64,000 bases of DNA from Candidatus Nitrotoga sp. AM1P (GCF_013168275.1 NZ_AP019547.1:868001-932000); one strand, 5' to 3'; counted from the stretch's first letter, positions 18,490-29,244 are shown. Notes: generated by a model not told the origin, from the letters alone. Made by a program: numbers and translations.

Positions 18490-21400
18490 TGACTCTCATG
18501 TCGGATAGTCGATCCTCTGATTCACACCATAGTACATTCAGATTCTTGAGCCTGAAGTGGAAAGTGCTCCTAACGTTAGGTGTGGTGATGATTTCGGTTA
18601 ACGGCACACTTTCCTGGCTGCATTTTCATGACTTGAAGACTCGCTTCGAGGAGCAACATACCGCTTCACGCGAGCGCCTGATTTCTGAAGCTATCGCTGT
18701 GCACACTGATTCTGCTCTGCGCTTACAAACGATGGCCAGCATGCTCGCAACGGTTGGCGCGGGAGGTGTATTTCAGTTGGAGCCGGTATCTAAGCGGCTT
18801 CATGAGCACCTCGATAACTATTGGCCTGTCTTACAACTCGATCTAGACATCAATTCCATGAAGGTGTATTCCAAGACGGGTGCTTCTCTGGCCGCTTGGC
18901 ATGCAGATGCACTCTCCGATATAGAGCAGAATGACCGTGTACATGCCGTAATTTCGCAAGAGCGCGCCATGCATTGGACACACTGTCGGCAGACATGCAC
19001 ACAGTTTGCTGCAGCTCCAATCCTGTCAGCGGGCCAAGTGGCTGGAGTAGTTGTTTTGGGTAGCTCTCTGACAGAAGTGATTGTTTCCTTCAACCGTTTA
19101 TCCGGAGCCGATCTTGGCGTGCTGGCCCCTGGCGGCTTTATTATGGATAAAAACTCGCTGGCTAACTTGGGTTTACAGGTAGTCGCACTGAGCGGCTCCG
19201 AACGCAATCTTCCTCTACTCCATCAACTAAAGGTTTTGCCCCCGAAGCAAAGCAAAACAAATTGGCAATTAGTATCTTACCAGGACAAGCAATTCGAATT
19301 GTCGTTTGTGACTATGGATGATGGCAGTGGCGCATATTCCGGCGCCATGCTAGTGGTGATCGATGATTTGACTCAGTCCTTGGCCGAAATTCGCAAATCA
19401 GTGGCGAGCCGTTTACAAGCCGAGCTAGCGACATCATTACTCTCTTTACTATTACTAGCTTTTCTTGTGAATGCGCCCTTGCAGCGCATGACGCGAGCAG
19501 TACGGGCAATTCCTTTGCTGGGTCGAAGTGCTTTTGCCGAGGCACGTGCAAAAATTGCTCCACGGGGCCGACGTTTTGTGGATGACGAAATTGACAGTCT
19601 GGATGAGGCTGCGGTTGCCTTGTCCTTTCGGTTGGAAACGCTAGAGCAAGAAGTGGCAGCGCATGCTGAAGAGTTACAGGACATGCTACATCGTATTTCA
19701 ATTGAGCGGGATTTTAATAAGAGCCTGCTCGATACTGCACAGGTCATCATTCTGACACAGTCAGCCAGTGGATCGATTCACAGTTTAAATCGTTATGGAG
19801 AGTTTTTAACAGGTTGCAGTGAAGGAGAATTATTGGGCAAATCTTTTATTCAGGCAACTATTCGTCCTGAAACGACTGAAACAGAAACGCAACAGGCATT
19901 GCAAGAACTCGCTACGGGAGAACATCGGCACATTCAGCGTGAATCGACTTTAATCAGCAAGCCGGGCGAACAATACCAAATCACCTGGAATCACTCGCGT
20001 CTTTCCGGCCAGCCCGGCGAGACGGCAATGATCCTGTCAGTCGGAATTGATCACACCGAACGCAAGCGTGCCGAACAAGACTTACTCAATTTAAATGCAA
20101 GTCTGGAAGTTCGGGTTGAGGAACGCACTTTCGAACTCGAACAAGCCAAGCAACAAGCAGAGACAGCCAACCAGGCCAAGAGCGAATTTCTTTCCAACAT
20201 GAGCCATGAAATTCGCACTCCAATGAACAGCATCATTGGCATGACACAACTGGTGCGACGTACCGAACTTAATTCCAAGCAGCTTGATTATATTTCAAAG
20301 ATTGATCATTCAGCGCAGCATCTCTTGAGCCTGATCAATGAAATGCTCGACTTTTCCAAAATAGAAGCGGGCAAAATCGAGCTGGATATACTGGATTTTG
20401 AACTGAATACAATATTGGAAAACATCTCCAGCCAACTTGGCGAGAACGCTACAAGCAAATGCCTGAAGCTTGTGTTTGACGTTGGCCCTGATTTGTCCCA
20501 TCCGCTCCGTGGAGACTCATTGCGGTTGTATCAGGTATTGCTTAATTACACCAGCAATGCCATCAAATTTACTGATAAGGGTGAAATAATCGTCCGTGCC
20601 CGCATTATCGAAAATCAAGCTCTTGGAACAGACAGCCTGATACGCTTCGAAGTGCAAGATAGCGGTATCGGTATAAGCGCAGAACAAATCGCTCAACTTT
20701 TCCAGCCATTTCATCAAGCCGACGCTTCAACCACCCGTAAATATGGCGGCACCGGACTAGGGCTGGCCATCAGCCGACAACTGGCCGAGATGATGGGCGG
20801 CGAAGTTGGAGTAGAGAGTCAGCCCGGCAAGGGTAGCACTTTCTGGTTTACTGCCCGACTGGGCAGAGGCGTCAAGCCTGTTACGGCTACTCAAACCATG
20901 CCATCGGTTGATCTGAGTATAATCCAAGGTTCATGCATCCTGCTGGTTGAAGACAACCTCTTTAACCAGCAAGTGGCCAAAGAATTGTTGGAAGACGCTG
21001 GCGCAACCGTTGTCATCGCCAACAACGGAAAAGAAGCCCTCGAGCTGCTAATTAAAAAACATTTTGACTGCGTCCTGATGGATATGCAGATGCCCGTGAT
21101 GGATGGCCTTGAGGCTACCCGTCAAATTCGGGCCAATCCTGAGCTCGTGGCCACACGAATAATTGCCATGACCGCCAATGCGGGACGTGAAAATTGGACA
21201 CGTTGTTTCGACGCCGGCATGGATGATTTCATCACTAAACCGATCGAGTTCCAATTACTTCTTACGACACTTGCTAAATGGCTTGTGCAGCGATCCGACC
21301 GAGCTGTACCCGTACCCGCGACGGCCTCATTCCTAGAGTCTGCACCGATGAAAACGACCGCCGCTGGAAGTGCAAGCGACCCAAGCATCATCGATCTATC

Positions 21401-21716
21401 AATACTGACCAAAATATTAGGAAATCACCCGGATAAAATCCGTAAATATGTCATGATGTTTTTAGATTTGACTCAAGAAGCAATAGTTGAGATCGAAACT
21501 GCGCTGGCACATGAAGACATGGCGACACTGAGCGCCCTGGGGCATCGCACCAAATCATCGGCTAGAACTGTAGGTGCAATGGGTTTTGGCGAATTATGTC
21601 AAGCGTTAGAGCAGCTCAAGAGTGGCGAAGATACTGAAAAAGCGCGGGACATTGTCGTGCAAATGCGGGCATTACTGGCGCAGATTTCGGAAAGTATCAA
21701 TAAGTGGTTGGTATGA
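18489..21716 (+). CDS. Tripartite hybrid sensor histidine kinase (HisKA-HATPase-REC-Hpt)
   Basis: A 1075-residue membrane kinase. Helices at about 22-40 and 305-325 bracket a periplasmic sensor region of ~260 residues. A PAS domain (about 405-530) and a coiled segment ([20 protein letters not shown]) follow. HisKA has the phospho-His in [10 protein letters not shown] (H573); the ATPase shows [19 protein letters not shown] and [10 protein letters not shown]; the receiver has the phospho-Asp in [11 protein letters not shown] (D865); and the C-terminal Hpt has [13 protein letters not shown] (H1019). This is a BarA/ArcB-like four-step relay. GTG 18489 overlaps the preceding stop by 1 nt; ATG 18498 is an equally good start. 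A DNA-binding or enzymatic output partner is not encoded adjacently, except possibly the receiver at 15.7 kb or the cyclase at 22 kb. Confidence 0.93.
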   Translation: MTLMSDSRSSDSHHSTFRFLSLKWKVLLTLGVVMISVNGTLSWLHFHDLKTRFEEQHTASRERLISEAIAVHTDSALRLQTMASMLATVGAGGVFQLEPVSKRLHEHLDNYWPVLQLDLDINSMKVYSKTGASLAAWHADALSDIEQNDRVHAVISQERAMHWTHCRQTCTQFAAAPILSAGQVAGVVVLGSSLTEVIVSFNRLSGADLGVLAPGGFIMDKNSLANLGLQVVALSGSERNLPLLHQLKVLPPKQSKTNWQLVSYQDKQFELSFVTMDDGSGAYSGAMLVVIDDLTQSLAEIRKSVASRLQAELATSLLSLLLLAFLVNAPLQRMTRAVRAIPLLGRSAFAEARAKIAPRGRRFVDDEIDSLDEAAVALSFRLETLEQEVAAHAEELQDMLHRISIERDFNKSLLDTAQVIILTQSASGSIHSLNRYGEFLTGCSEGELLGKSFIQATIRPETTETETQQALQELATGEHRHIQRESTLISKPGEQYQITWNHSRLSGQPGETAMILSVGIDHTERKRAEQDLLNLNASLEVRVEERTFELEQAKQQAETANQAKSEFLSNMSHEIRTPMNSIIGMTQLVRRTELNSKQLDYISKIDHSAQHLLSLINEMLDFSKIEAGKIELDILDFELNTILENISSQLGENATSKCLKLVFDVGPDLSHPLRGDSLRLYQVLLNYTSNAIKFTDKGEIIVRARIIENQALGTDSLIRFEVQDSGIGISAEQIAQLFQPFHQADASTTRKYGGTGLGLAISRQLAEMMGGEVGVESQPGKGSTFWFTARLGRGVKPVTATQTMPSVDLSIIQGSCILLVEDNLFNQQVAKELLEDAGATVVIANNGKEALELLIKKHFDCVLMDMQMPVMDGLEATRQIRANPELVATRIIAMTANAGRENWTRCFDAGMDDFITKPIEFQLLLTTLAKWLVQRSDRAVPVPATASFLESAPMKTTAAGSASDPSIIDLSILTKILGNHPDKIRKYVMMFLDLTQEAIVEIETALAHEDMATLSALGHRTKSSARTVGAMGFGELCQALEQLKSGEDTEKARDIVVQMRALLAQISESINKWLV

Positions 21717-22021
21717 AATACTATTTAGTAATATTGGTTCGATATAATTCCGCACTTGCCAAAGTAATGGTGCCGGTTTTAATAATCATGCGACTCAGGC
21801 TTACCGCAATATTCAGTATTTCGATCAGTCGAGAGGTGAATCCCTTTGCAAGTTAGCATTTGATCTGTATTACAAAATAGTTTCTGATCCATTTTATTTA
21901 ATTATTTACGATTTTTGGTTTTGCTTTAAAACCAAGTTCAACGCCACTTCTCAGATAATTGTCCTAATGATCGGGCACACCCCATTCGACAGTTTTTATT
22001 GTAGCGAGGAAATTCAGACAG
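21717..22021. other. Intergenic region before the diguanylate cyclase gene
   Basis: A 305-nt AT-rich stretch. One hairpin is visible, TTGGTTTT (21915-21922) with AAAACCAA (21928-21935), without a following T-run. No gene or known element recognised. Confidence 0.4.
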
Positions 22022-23665
22022 ATGGTATTGTTGAAAAGCATTAAAAGCAAAATTTTTGTTTTTGCCATCATAGCCACGCTTACCCCGGCGCTGGGCTTGG
22101 GGCTGCTGTCATTCCGTCAGAACGAAGCGCAGATCAACGAAAATGTAACCCGTCAACTCCGCGCCCTGGCAAGTCAGGCCAGTCGTGAATTGGAACTGTG
22201 GATTAACAAACACATCCGCACAGTTCGCGCATTATCCACATCCAATGCTATTATCGACGGACTGTCTGTGACCGCTCACCCGCTTGCAGGCAAGTCCCAT
22301 AATACTCCGCAGGCCTTAACGCATTATCTACGTTCAGTGCAATCCAAACTCGACACAATATTAGAGTTAACCGTGGTGAACGCTACCGGACAGATTTTGG
22401 CCAGCAGCGCTGCGGTACCCTCCGCTGTAACTTTGCCACAAAGTTGGCCAGAGAGTGCGCTCACCGAAGGCGTTGTGCTCGTACCACCCCATTGGGAAAA
22501 ACAGCGCGCCACCGCGACGCTTAGCGTTGCGGTTCCTGTGTTGTCGTACGGCAATGCACTGATGGGAGCATTAGTGGCGGTGCTTGATCTTCGTACCGCG
22601 CAACCCTATCTAAAAAGCTCGACGAAGTCACCGCCGGGCGAGGTGTTATTGCTCGACCAAAACGGCCGGGAACTGCTTAATAGCCGTGCTACTAATACAA
22701 CCAAGCTAATGTCACTGGATGCGGCGGTACTGCGGCAAATGCTATCGAAACCGGGCGAATCCATGATCTTTCAAGGGCTAATGCATCGTGAAGTCATCGG
22801 GCTAGCAGATATACCTGCTGCGCTACCGGTCACAATAGTGGCAGAACAAGATCGTGCTGATGTCTACGCCGCTTGGGTGAATTTGCGTAATCTGTACCTG
22901 GCATTGGTGTGCATAATAGTTTTAGTAGTGACAGCGGTGGCTTTTCGGATGGGGCGTTCAATCGTCACACCGCTACAGCATTTAATCAATGCAGCCAATA
23001 GCATCGCTAGCGGAGATCTTGATGTGCGGCTGCCTGTGACACGAAATGATGAATTCGGCCACCTCACCCGCATCTTTAACCAGATGGCGGACAAGCTACG
23101 CCATAGTCATGCTGAAATAGTGGCCACCAATCAAGCTATGCAGAAACAAAATCAGCTACTTGAAACACTCTCAATTACCGATGGTCTGACCGGTCTCTAT
23201 AATCGCAGTAAACTCGATGCAATCCTGATAGATGAAATGGCCCGATTCAAGCGTAACCTGCGGCCCTTTGCGGTGCTCATGATGGATATTGATTACTTTA
23301 AGACGCTCAATGACAGCCACGGTCATATTGCGGGTGATGAAGTAATTACAGCTGTGGCCAATATACTTAGCCGGTCGATTCGTAGCGTAGATTACGCTGC
23401 GCGCTATGGTGGCGATGAATTCATTATTATCATGGTTGAAACAACGGCAGATATGGCGCTCAAAACGGCAGAGCGCATCCGTTCTCAGGTTAATGATATG
23501 CGCTACAGTGCCAACGGCCAGATAGTCTCCGTGACAGTGAGTATCGGTGTCGTGCAGTGCACCCAGTCCGACGACGTTACACCGACAGCAGTGTTTTCCC
23601 GCGCCGACAGTGCTCTCTATGAAGCGAAACGCGCTGGTCGCAACCGGGCGCACTATGCAGCTTAG
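22022..23665 (+). CDS. Membrane diguanylate cyclase (Cache-HAMP-GGDEF)
   Basis: A 547-residue inner-membrane enzyme expected to make c-di-GMP from two GTP. An N-terminal helix (about 8-28), a periplasmic Cache-like sensor (about 40-285), a second helix (about 290-312), HAMP (about 313-365; PLQHLINAANSIASGDLDVRLP) and a GGDEF domain follow. The active-site GGDEF is at 463-467, with an RxxD inhibitory site (RSVD) five residues before it, so product inhibition is likely. GAGGAAA lies upstream of the ATG. A hairpin terminator follows. The hybrid kinase just upstream makes functional linkage plausible. Confidence 0.93.
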   Translation: MVLLKSIKSKIFVFAIIATLTPALGLGLLSFRQNEAQINENVTRQLRALASQASRELELWINKHIRTVRALSTSNAIIDGLSVTAHPLAGKSHNTPQALTHYLRSVQSKLDTILELTVVNATGQILASSAAVPSAVTLPQSWPESALTEGVVLVPPHWEKQRATATLSVAVPVLSYGNALMGALVAVLDLRTAQPYLKSSTKSPPGEVLLLDQNGRELLNSRATNTTKLMSLDAAVLRQMLSKPGESMIFQGLMHREVIGLADIPAALPVTIVAEQDRADVYAAWVNLRNLYLALVCIIVLVVTAVAFRMGRSIVTPLQHLINAANSIASGDLDVRLPVTRNDEFGHLTRIFNQMADKLRHSHAEIVATNQAMQKQNQLLETLSITDGLTGLYNRSKLDAILIDEMARFKRNLRPFAVLMMDIDYFKTLNDSHGHIAGDEVITAVANILSRSIRSVDYAARYGGDEFIIIMVETTADMALKTAERIRSQVNDMRYSANGQIVSVTVSIGVVQCTQSDDVTPTAVFSRADSALYEAKRAGRNRAHYAA

Positions 23666-23736
23666 TGTAACGTGGCATTCTGTTTACAACTTAAGTGATT
23701 ATTGGCTCTGATGACTGTTTCTTTTGAAAGATGTCG

Positions 23737-23776
23737 AAGCTATCACGCTCCAGATAAAGAGCGTGGTAGCTTTGTT
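23737..23776 (+). terminator. Hairpin terminator after the diguanylate cyclase gene
   Basis: A 14-bp stem, AAGCTATCACGCTC (23737-23750) with GAGCGTGGTAGCTT (23759-23772), one G-T pair and an 8-nt loop. The T-run is short (TTTGTT), so termination efficiency is uncertain, but the stem is very stable. Confidence 0.65.
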
Positions 23777-23949
23777 GTAAATGCATTAACAACGACCTCG
23801 AGTGCTAAAACGCCGATGGATACGCCACAGCATAAACGTTGCTCGCTATAATAAATAGTATTAACCTACGCTAACATCCTATCTAGATAGCCACTTTACT
23901 ATAAAACAAAATTATATTTAAAACGCGCTATCAACTAGTTAATAAACAT

Positions 23950-24753
23950 ATGGACAACACCAAACTTCCAACTTTTTTCATCTCGCATGGCGGTGGCCCT
24001 TGGCCATATATTGACGACATGAAAAAACAGTTTGCAAAAACTGCTCAGGAATTGAGTCAGCTTCCGGCAAGCCTCCCCTGCAAACCGAAAGCGATTTTGG
24101 TTATCACGGGTCATTGGGAGGAAAGCGAATTTACAGTATCAACCGCAGCCAATCCCCCCATGGAGTATGACTACTCTGGCTTTCCCGAATATACCTACCG
24201 GATCAAGTACCCGGCACCAGGATTACCTGCGCTAGCAAACCACATTCGCGAGTTGCTCGGTCAAGCGGGAATCAGCAGCAAGGAAGATCCACATCGAGGA
24301 TTCGATCATGGAACCTTTGTTCCCTTATTCCTCATGTATCCAGAGGCAAATATTCCAGTAGTAATGCTTTCATTGAAATCAAATTACGATCCCTTAGAGC
24401 ATATTCGGGCTGGTGAAGCTTTAAAGCTCCTACGAAATGAAGGCATTCTAATAATCGGAAGTGGGCTTACTTACCACAATATGCGAGGATTCGGACAAAC
24501 CGATGCGACACCTGTGTCCGAACAATTCGAGCAATATCTAAATGAAGCAATTTCCGACCCAAACCCAGTTAACCGCGCTGAGAAATTAATTAATTGGGAA
24601 ACAGCACCGGTAGCTCGACTGGCTCATCCACGGGAAGACCATCTCATTCCGTTAATGGTAGTAGCAGGCGCAGCGGGCGATGATGTCGGAAGCCGTATTT
24701 TTGTAGATAAAGTATTTAATGTCGCTATGGCTTCATATCGGTTTGGTGACTGA
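23950..24753 (+). CDS. DODA-type extradiol dioxygenase (LigB superfamily, YgiD-like)
   Basis: A 267-residue class III extradiol ring-cleavage dioxygenase. Metal-binding and catalytic histidines are visible in FISHGGGPWPYID (His about 14), VITGHWEES (His about 52), GFDHGTFVPL and GSGLTYHNMRGFG, the order found in YgiD and plant DOPA dioxygenase homologues. The physiological substrate is unknown; these proteins open catechol rings using Fe(II) or Zn(II). It is monocistronic and convergent with the arn operon. The ribosome binding site is weak. Confidence 0.88.
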   Translation: MDNTKLPTFFISHGGGPWPYIDDMKKQFAKTAQELSQLPASLPCKPKAILVITGHWEESEFTVSTAANPPMEYDYSGFPEYTYRIKYPAPGLPALANHIRELLGQAGISSKEDPHRGFDHGTFVPLFLMYPEANIPVVMLSLKSNYDPLEHIRAGEALKLLRNEGILIIGSGLTYHNMRGFGQTDATPVSEQFEQYLNEAISDPNPVNRAEKLINWETAPVARLAHPREDHLIPLMVVAGAAGDDVGSRIFVDKVFNVAMASYRFGD

Positions 24754-24869
24754 TGTGATTACGAGAAGGCCAGACCATAACGCGTTTGCACGCAATCACA
24801 TCTAGTCCCACTTATAAGCAACCACTCAAATTCCCCACAGCTAAATTGAAAATTTAGAGTCCACCGCGC

Positions 24870-25766
24870 CTATTTCCCCTGCATAGCCAGTGTCCCGCTA
24901 CGTCCATCCACTGTCCCTATTACCAACTCATTTCGTGGCAAAGTACCTTTAAGATTTTCCAAATACTGACGCAATGAAACAAGCTTGTAGTTCTGATCTT
25001 TCCAACCTATGATGAGCTGTTCGAATACTGGCATCCACTTGCCGCCTTCCAATTCGGCATGCAGTGTAAATACATGACCCATAGCAGGAGGATTTGCAGT
25101 CAGCCCCAATAAGTGCTGCGCCACATTTTCCACCGTGATTCCCTCTCGATTGATGATTTCATCCAACGTAGGCAAGGTGGTAGGCAATTGTGGACAGTCA
25201 ACAATCTCTGCATTCCAAGTGGGAATAAAGGGATGTGTACCACGTGTATCGGAACTGTAATCAAACCCTAGTAGTTGCATCAGGCGTAGGGCATGCCGAT
25301 TCATCTGCCAACCGGCAGCAGCATGTGCCTTAGGCGCGATGCCAAAAATTTCGATAAATCTATCCACGGCACGCTGCATTTCGCGCCTTGTCCACTCGGC
25401 ATCTTTACCCGCGACATAATCCTGCCAGCGGATATGATCATAACAATGAATACCAACTTCGAAGCCTGCATCGCGTACCGAGCGTAATATCTGCGCACAG
25501 TTGCGTCCAATATCCGGCCCGGGCAATAAAGTGCCATACAGTAGCGTCTTGAGGCCATAGTGCTCCAGTACTGAGGTGCGCGATACCTTGCCTAAAAACC
25601 CGGGACGGAATACACGCCGGATAGCGCGCCCTGTGTGGTCAGGGCCGAGAGTAAAGAAAAATGTGGCTTGCACATCGTGTCGCTTCAACGTTTCTACCAA
25701 ACGCGGAACCCCCTCGCACGTGCCGCGATAGGTATCTACGTCAATTTTAAGCGCTAACTGGGGCAT
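24870..25766 (-). CDS. arnD: 4-deoxy-4-formamido-L-arabinose-phosphoundecaprenol deformylase
   Basis: A polysaccharide-deacetylase-fold enzyme of ~298 residues. The N-terminus ALKIDVDTYRGTCEGVPRL and later GIHCYDHIRWQDY (metal His), AAGWQMNRHALRL and YSSDTRGTHPFIP match ArnD, which removes the formyl group from undecaprenyl-phosphate-Ara4FN. I prefer the ATG at 25766 over the GTG at 25805, because E. coli ArnD aligns there; the GTG would overlap arnA by 10 nt. Last gene of the arn operon. Confidence 0.88.
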   Translation of the reverse strand: MPQLALKIDVDTYRGTCEGVPRLVETLKRHDVQATFFFTLGPDHTGRAIRRVFRPGFLGKVSRTSVLEHYGLKTLLYGTLLPGPDIGRNCAQILRSVRDAGFEVGIHCYDHIRWQDYVAGKDAEWTRREMQRAVDRFIEIFGIAPKAHAAAGWQMNRHALRLMQLLGFDYSSDTRGTHPFIPTWNAEIVDCPQLPTTLPTLDEIINREGITVENVAQHLLGLTANPPAMGHVFTLHAELEGGKWMPVFEQLIIGWKDQNYKLVSLRQYLENLKGTLPRNELVIGTVDGRSGTLAMQGK

Positions 25767-25795
25767 GAAAATTGTATTCCCGAATTCTTTAATAA

Positions 25796-26722
25796 TTATA
25801 GACACACATTAAATTCAAATTTTTCTGTCCCGTACTGCGTAACAAATTCTGTGGTGCTCATCTCTACGCCATCCAGCTCAAAACGTACTACGCGCAGTTC
25901 GCCTTGCCCGCAAATAGCGTATGCCTTGTCTTCTTGGATGTAGAAAGCTGGTGCCTCACCCGTTGTAGCGCAAGTTGTGACCAACGTTTGCAGGATGCGC
26001 ATGGATTTGCCCAACAGTTGGGTGATCGCACCCGGATAGGGCGGTGCCACAGCACGCACCAGGTTGTGAATACTGCGCGCGTCTTGTGACCAGTCAATAA
26101 TGCCATCCTCCGGTTTGCGCCCACCGAAATATGTACCTTGACTTAAATCCTGCGTTACTGGTTTTGCGGTACCTGCAATTAGGGCAGGCAAGCATGCATG
26201 CAACGCGATTTCAGCCGCCACAGTGACTTTTTGAAATACGTCGAATGCGGTGTCATCAGGCAAAATGGGTACGGCCTGCTGCGCTAACACGGCGCCGTTA
26301 TCCGGTTTTTCAGTCATGTAATGCAATGTCGCGCCAGTTTCGGTTTCGCCTTTAATAATGGCCCAATTTACCGGCACCCGGCCTCGATATTTCGGTAGCA
26401 GCGACCCATGCATGTTGAGCGCGCCCTGTTTAGGAATATCCAGCAATTCGCGCTTAAACATTTCGCGATAATAGAATGAAAAAAGAAAGTCTGGTTGCAG
26501 CGCTCGAATCTGCTCAAGCACTTCCACCGTATTCGGATTGTCCGGTGTGATGACGGGAATGCCATGAAGCGCAGCCAACTCGGCCACGCTAGCAAACCAG
26601 ATATTTTCTTTCGGATTGTCCCGATGAGTAACCACTAGCGCCACCTCTATGCCATGCGTCAGCAATACAGACAGGCAACGAACCCCCACGTTATGGTAAG
26701 CAAAAACTACCACGCGCGTCAT
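25796..26722 (-). CDS. arnA: UDP-Ara4N formyltransferase (ArnA N-terminal domain only)
   Basis: A 308-residue formyltransferase. The catalytic Asn-His pair is in LNMHGSLLPKYRGRVP and the catalytic Asp in TEKPDNGAVLAQQ, as in the N-terminal half of E. coli ArnA (about 660 residues). The C-terminal UDP-glucuronate dehydrogenase/decarboxylase domain is entirely absent. The ATG overlaps the arnC stop (ATGA). The missing oxidative decarboxylation must be supplied by a separate gene, not seen in this window. Confidence 0.88.
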   Translation of the reverse strand: MTRVVVFAYHNVGVRCLSVLLTHGIEVALVVTHRDNPKENIWFASVAELAALHGIPVITPDNPNTVEVLEQIRALQPDFLFSFYYREMFKRELLDIPKQGALNMHGSLLPKYRGRVPVNWAIIKGETETGATLHYMTEKPDNGAVLAQQAVPILPDDTAFDVFQKVTVAAEIALHACLPALIAGTAKPVTQDLSQGTYFGGRKPEDGIIDWSQDARSIHNLVRAVAPPYPGAITQLLGKSMRILQTLVTTCATTGEAPAFYIQEDKAYAICGQGELRVVRFELDGVEMSTTEFVTQYGTEKFEFNVCL

Positions 26723-27657
26723 TCAGTTTTGTCCAATACAGCTTGAATCAGATAGCGCGGACGATGACGCACTTGCAGATAAATACGGCCGATGTATTCC
26801 CCCAGCAGACCGATGCCGAACAGGGTGAGACCAATCAGGAAAAAAGCGATGGCGAACAGGGTAAACAGCCCTTCCGCTTCGGGGCCGACAAACAAGCGAC
26901 GCACCAGCAGAAAGACCACGAAGAATGCAGACATCAGTGAAATTATAATCCCTGCCATGGAGAACCATTGCAGGGGCACAACAGAAAATCCGGTCATCAG
27001 GTCAAAATTAAGACGAATCAGACTGTACAACGAATATTTTGATTCACCCAGCGCACGTTCCTCATGTTCTACCATCACCTCGGCGGGATTACGCGCAAAA
27101 GTATAGGCCAGAGCCGGAACAAAAGTATTAACCTCTTTACAACTATTGATCGCATCAATCAGGGGACGGTCGTACGCGCGCAACATGCAGCCCTGATCAG
27201 TCATTTTAATATTCGTAATACGTTCGCGCAGCCGGTTCATGGTACGTGAGCCCATATGCCGCCACCAACTATCGTTACGCTGCTTACGGATTGAACCGAT
27301 GTAATCGTATCCTTCATCCATCTTGGCGAGCAGCTTGGCTATCTCTTCCGGCGGATTTTGCAGATCGGCATCCAGCGTCACCACGCGCGCGCCGCGCGCA
27401 TGCTCAAAGCCCGCAGTGATCGCCATATGCTGACCGAAATTACCATTAAACAGAATCACCCGCGTTACATCGGGACGGCGCTGGAATTGCTCGCGCAAAA
27501 TAGCTGCCGAACGATCACGGCTACCATCATTGATAAACACGATTTCGTAGTTGACACCGAGATTATCCAATGTCGGATATAAACGATCAAACAAAGTCTG
27601 CAGACCTTCTTCTTCGTTATAAACAGGAATGACGACAGAAAGTTGGGGTGTGCTCAT
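26719..27657 (-). CDS. arnC: Undecaprenyl-phosphate Ara4FN transferase
   Basis: A 312-residue GT2 (DPM1-like) glycosyltransferase: LSVVIPVYNEEEGLQTLF at the N-terminus, VFINDGSRDRS, the DxD-type VVTLDADLQNPPEEI, and two C-terminal transmembrane helices (about 230-252 and 265-287). It transfers Ara4FN from UDP to undecaprenyl phosphate at the inner membrane. The place in the operon between arnB and the formyltransferase supports ArnC over other GT2 enzymes. Confidence 0.88.
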   Translation of the reverse strand: MSTPQLSVVIPVYNEEEGLQTLFDRLYPTLDNLGVNYEIVFINDGSRDRSAAILREQFQRRPDVTRVILFNGNFGQHMAITAGFEHARGARVVTLDADLQNPPEEIAKLLAKMDEGYDYIGSIRKQRNDSWWRHMGSRTMNRLRERITNIKMTDQGCMLRAYDRPLIDAINSCKEVNTFVPALAYTFARNPAEVMVEHEERALGESKYSLYSLIRLNFDLMTGFSVVPLQWFSMAGIIISLMSAFFVVFLLVRRLFVGPEAEGLFTLFAIAFFLIGLTLFGIGLLGEYIGRIYLQVRHRPRYLIQAVLDKTE

Positions 27658-27754
27658 GGCGCAGCATTTTACCGCAGAGGGTGAGGTTAGCGAAATTTAG
27701 GAATAGATATAAGCAAAATAAAGTATGGTCAGCATAACGTGCGCTATGCGCATA

Positions 27755-28876
27755 CTAATTTTTCAATACGTCACCCATCGCAACGCACGTGCGCTCGACA
27801 TCGCTTTCACTCATCGCCGCAAACATTGGCAAGGAAACGATCTGACGCCCAACACGCTCTGCGATTGGGAACATACCCTCCTTAAAACCCAGTGCTCGAT
27901 ACAGCTTGAATAGGTGAATAGGCGCATAGTGATAACCAATACCGATATTCTTGTCTTTCATGCGCGCCATAAAATCAGCACGGGGGATGCGCTCCGGTAG
28001 CACTACCTGAAACAAATGCCAGTTGGTGTCTTCAAAATCAGCCGGAGGTAATTGCGCGCCAGTTTGCGCTTCGAAATTTTTACCGAGTGTCGCGAAATAA
28101 TGCCGCGCCAATTTACGTCGTTGCGCGGTGATAACATTTAATTGCGCGAACTGTCCCAAGCCGATGGCGGCAGCGATGTCGGTCATGTTGAATTTTCCAC
28201 CCAATACGTCCACTTCGATGCCGTCATAGCCGCTCCGTGTGACGCCTTGCAGCCGATACTTTTCGGCGAGCGCGGCTTCCTCTGCGTTGTTCAGCACCAG
28301 ACAGCCGCCTTCCGAAGTGGTGATATTCTTGTTGGCCTGGAAACTGAACGAAACGAAATCGCCGAACGAGCCGATGGGCTTGCCTTGCCATGTCGCACCG
28401 ATGGCTTGCGCGGCATCTTCGACCACACGCAATTTGTATCTGGCAGCTATCTTATAGAGACGATCCATATCCACCGGCTTGCCCGCCAGATAGACCGGGA
28501 TAATTGCCTTGGTGCGTGGCGTGATCGCCGCCTCAACCTTGTCCAGATCAATGTTACGTGTGACCGGGTCAACGTCAGCGAACACCGGGGTTGCGCCGAC
28601 TTCGAGTATGACATTGGCGGTAGCCACCCAGGAAATGGGCGTGGTGATGACTTCATCACCATATCCTATACCTGCAATACGCAGGGCGATTTCCATGGTG
28701 CAGGTGCCGGAGTTAAAGGTGCGCACCGGACGCCCATCGAAATACTCAGAGAGTTGCCTCTCGAATTCCTGCACCTTGGGGCCACTGGTAATCCAGCCGG
28801 AACGCAGGGTTTCCGCTACAGCAGCAATAGTAGCCTCATCAATTGATGGGCGAGAAAATGGAAGAAATTTGTTCAT
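27755..28876 (-). CDS. arnB: UDP-4-amino-4-deoxy-L-arabinose aminotransferase
   Basis: A 373-residue DegT/DnrJ/EryC1-type PLP enzyme. The PLP Lys is in SFQANKNITTSEGG, with VVEDAAQAIGA and FNSGTCTMEIALRI upstream. It aminates the UDP-4-keto-pentose made from UDP-glucuronate. The ATG overlaps the stop of the upstream flippase gene (ATGA). A 97-nt gap separates it from arnC, the largest gap in this operon. Confidence 0.9.
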   Translation of the reverse strand: MNKFLPFSRPSIDEATIAAVAETLRSGWITSGPKVQEFERQLSEYFDGRPVRTFNSGTCTMEIALRIAGIGYGDEVITTPISWVATANVILEVGATPVFADVDPVTRNIDLDKVEAAITPRTKAIIPVYLAGKPVDMDRLYKIAARYKLRVVEDAAQAIGATWQGKPIGSFGDFVSFSFQANKNITTSEGGCLVLNNAEEAALAEKYRLQGVTRSGYDGIEVDVLGGKFNMTDIAAAIGLGQFAQLNVITAQRRKLARHYFATLGKNFEAQTGAQLPPADFEDTNWHLFQVVLPERIPRADFMARMKDKNIGIGYHYAPIHLFKLYRALGFKEGMFPIAERVGRQIVSLPMFAAMSESDVERTCVAMGDVLKN

Positions 28877-29244
28877 GCTCGAGAAATAATGATGACACCC
28901 AAAATAATAACGCTAATGCCGGCCACTTTAGCCGGATTGATTGATTCGTTAAAAAACCACCACGCTGCCACCAAATTTACTACGTACCCCATGGATAGCA
29001 GCGGATAAGCAATGCTGACCTGCACGCGTGATAGCGCCAATATCCAAAGCACCACACTAAACCCATAACAGGCTATTGCCCCGATGATGTGAGGCTCTGT
29101 GGCAAAACGCACACCGATTGGCAAGACATTACTGCGACTAAATTCGAAATAGCCAATGCTGTTGGTACCGGCCTTGATCAAGAGCTGCGCAGCAACATTG
29201 AGCATCACGCCAGCAAAAATTAAACCAAAGCTGATCAAGTTCAT
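28873..29244 (-). CDS. Small EamA/SMR-type membrane protein, ArnE/ArnF-like flippase subunit
   Basis: 123 residues with four predicted helices, beginning LISFGLIFAGVMLNVAAQLLIKAGT and containing VSIAYPLLSMGYVVNLVAAWWFFNESI, as in small multidrug-resistance-fold proteins such as ArnE and ArnF. E. coli uses an ArnE-ArnF pair to flip undecaprenyl-phosphate-Ara4N; here only one gene is present, so it may act as a homodimer. It overlaps both neighbours by 4 nt. Confidence 0.8.
   Translation of the reverse strand: MNLISFGLIFAGVMLNVAAQLLIKAGTNSIGYFEFSRSNVLPIGVRFATEPHIIGAIACYGFSVVLWILALSRVQVSIAYPLLSMGYVVNLVAAWWFFNESINPAKVAGISVIILGVIIISRA

Noticed and set aside
24752..24857. Inverted repeats between the convergent dioxygenase and arnD genes as terminators
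   Set aside because: GATGTGATT/AATCACATC has a 33-nt loop and CTAAATT/AATTTAG is a weak AT-only stem; neither is convincing.
28142..28846. Open frame of 234 codons antisense to arnB
   Set aside because: It lies wholly inside arnB, has no family resemblance and its amino acid pattern is that of an antisense shadow.
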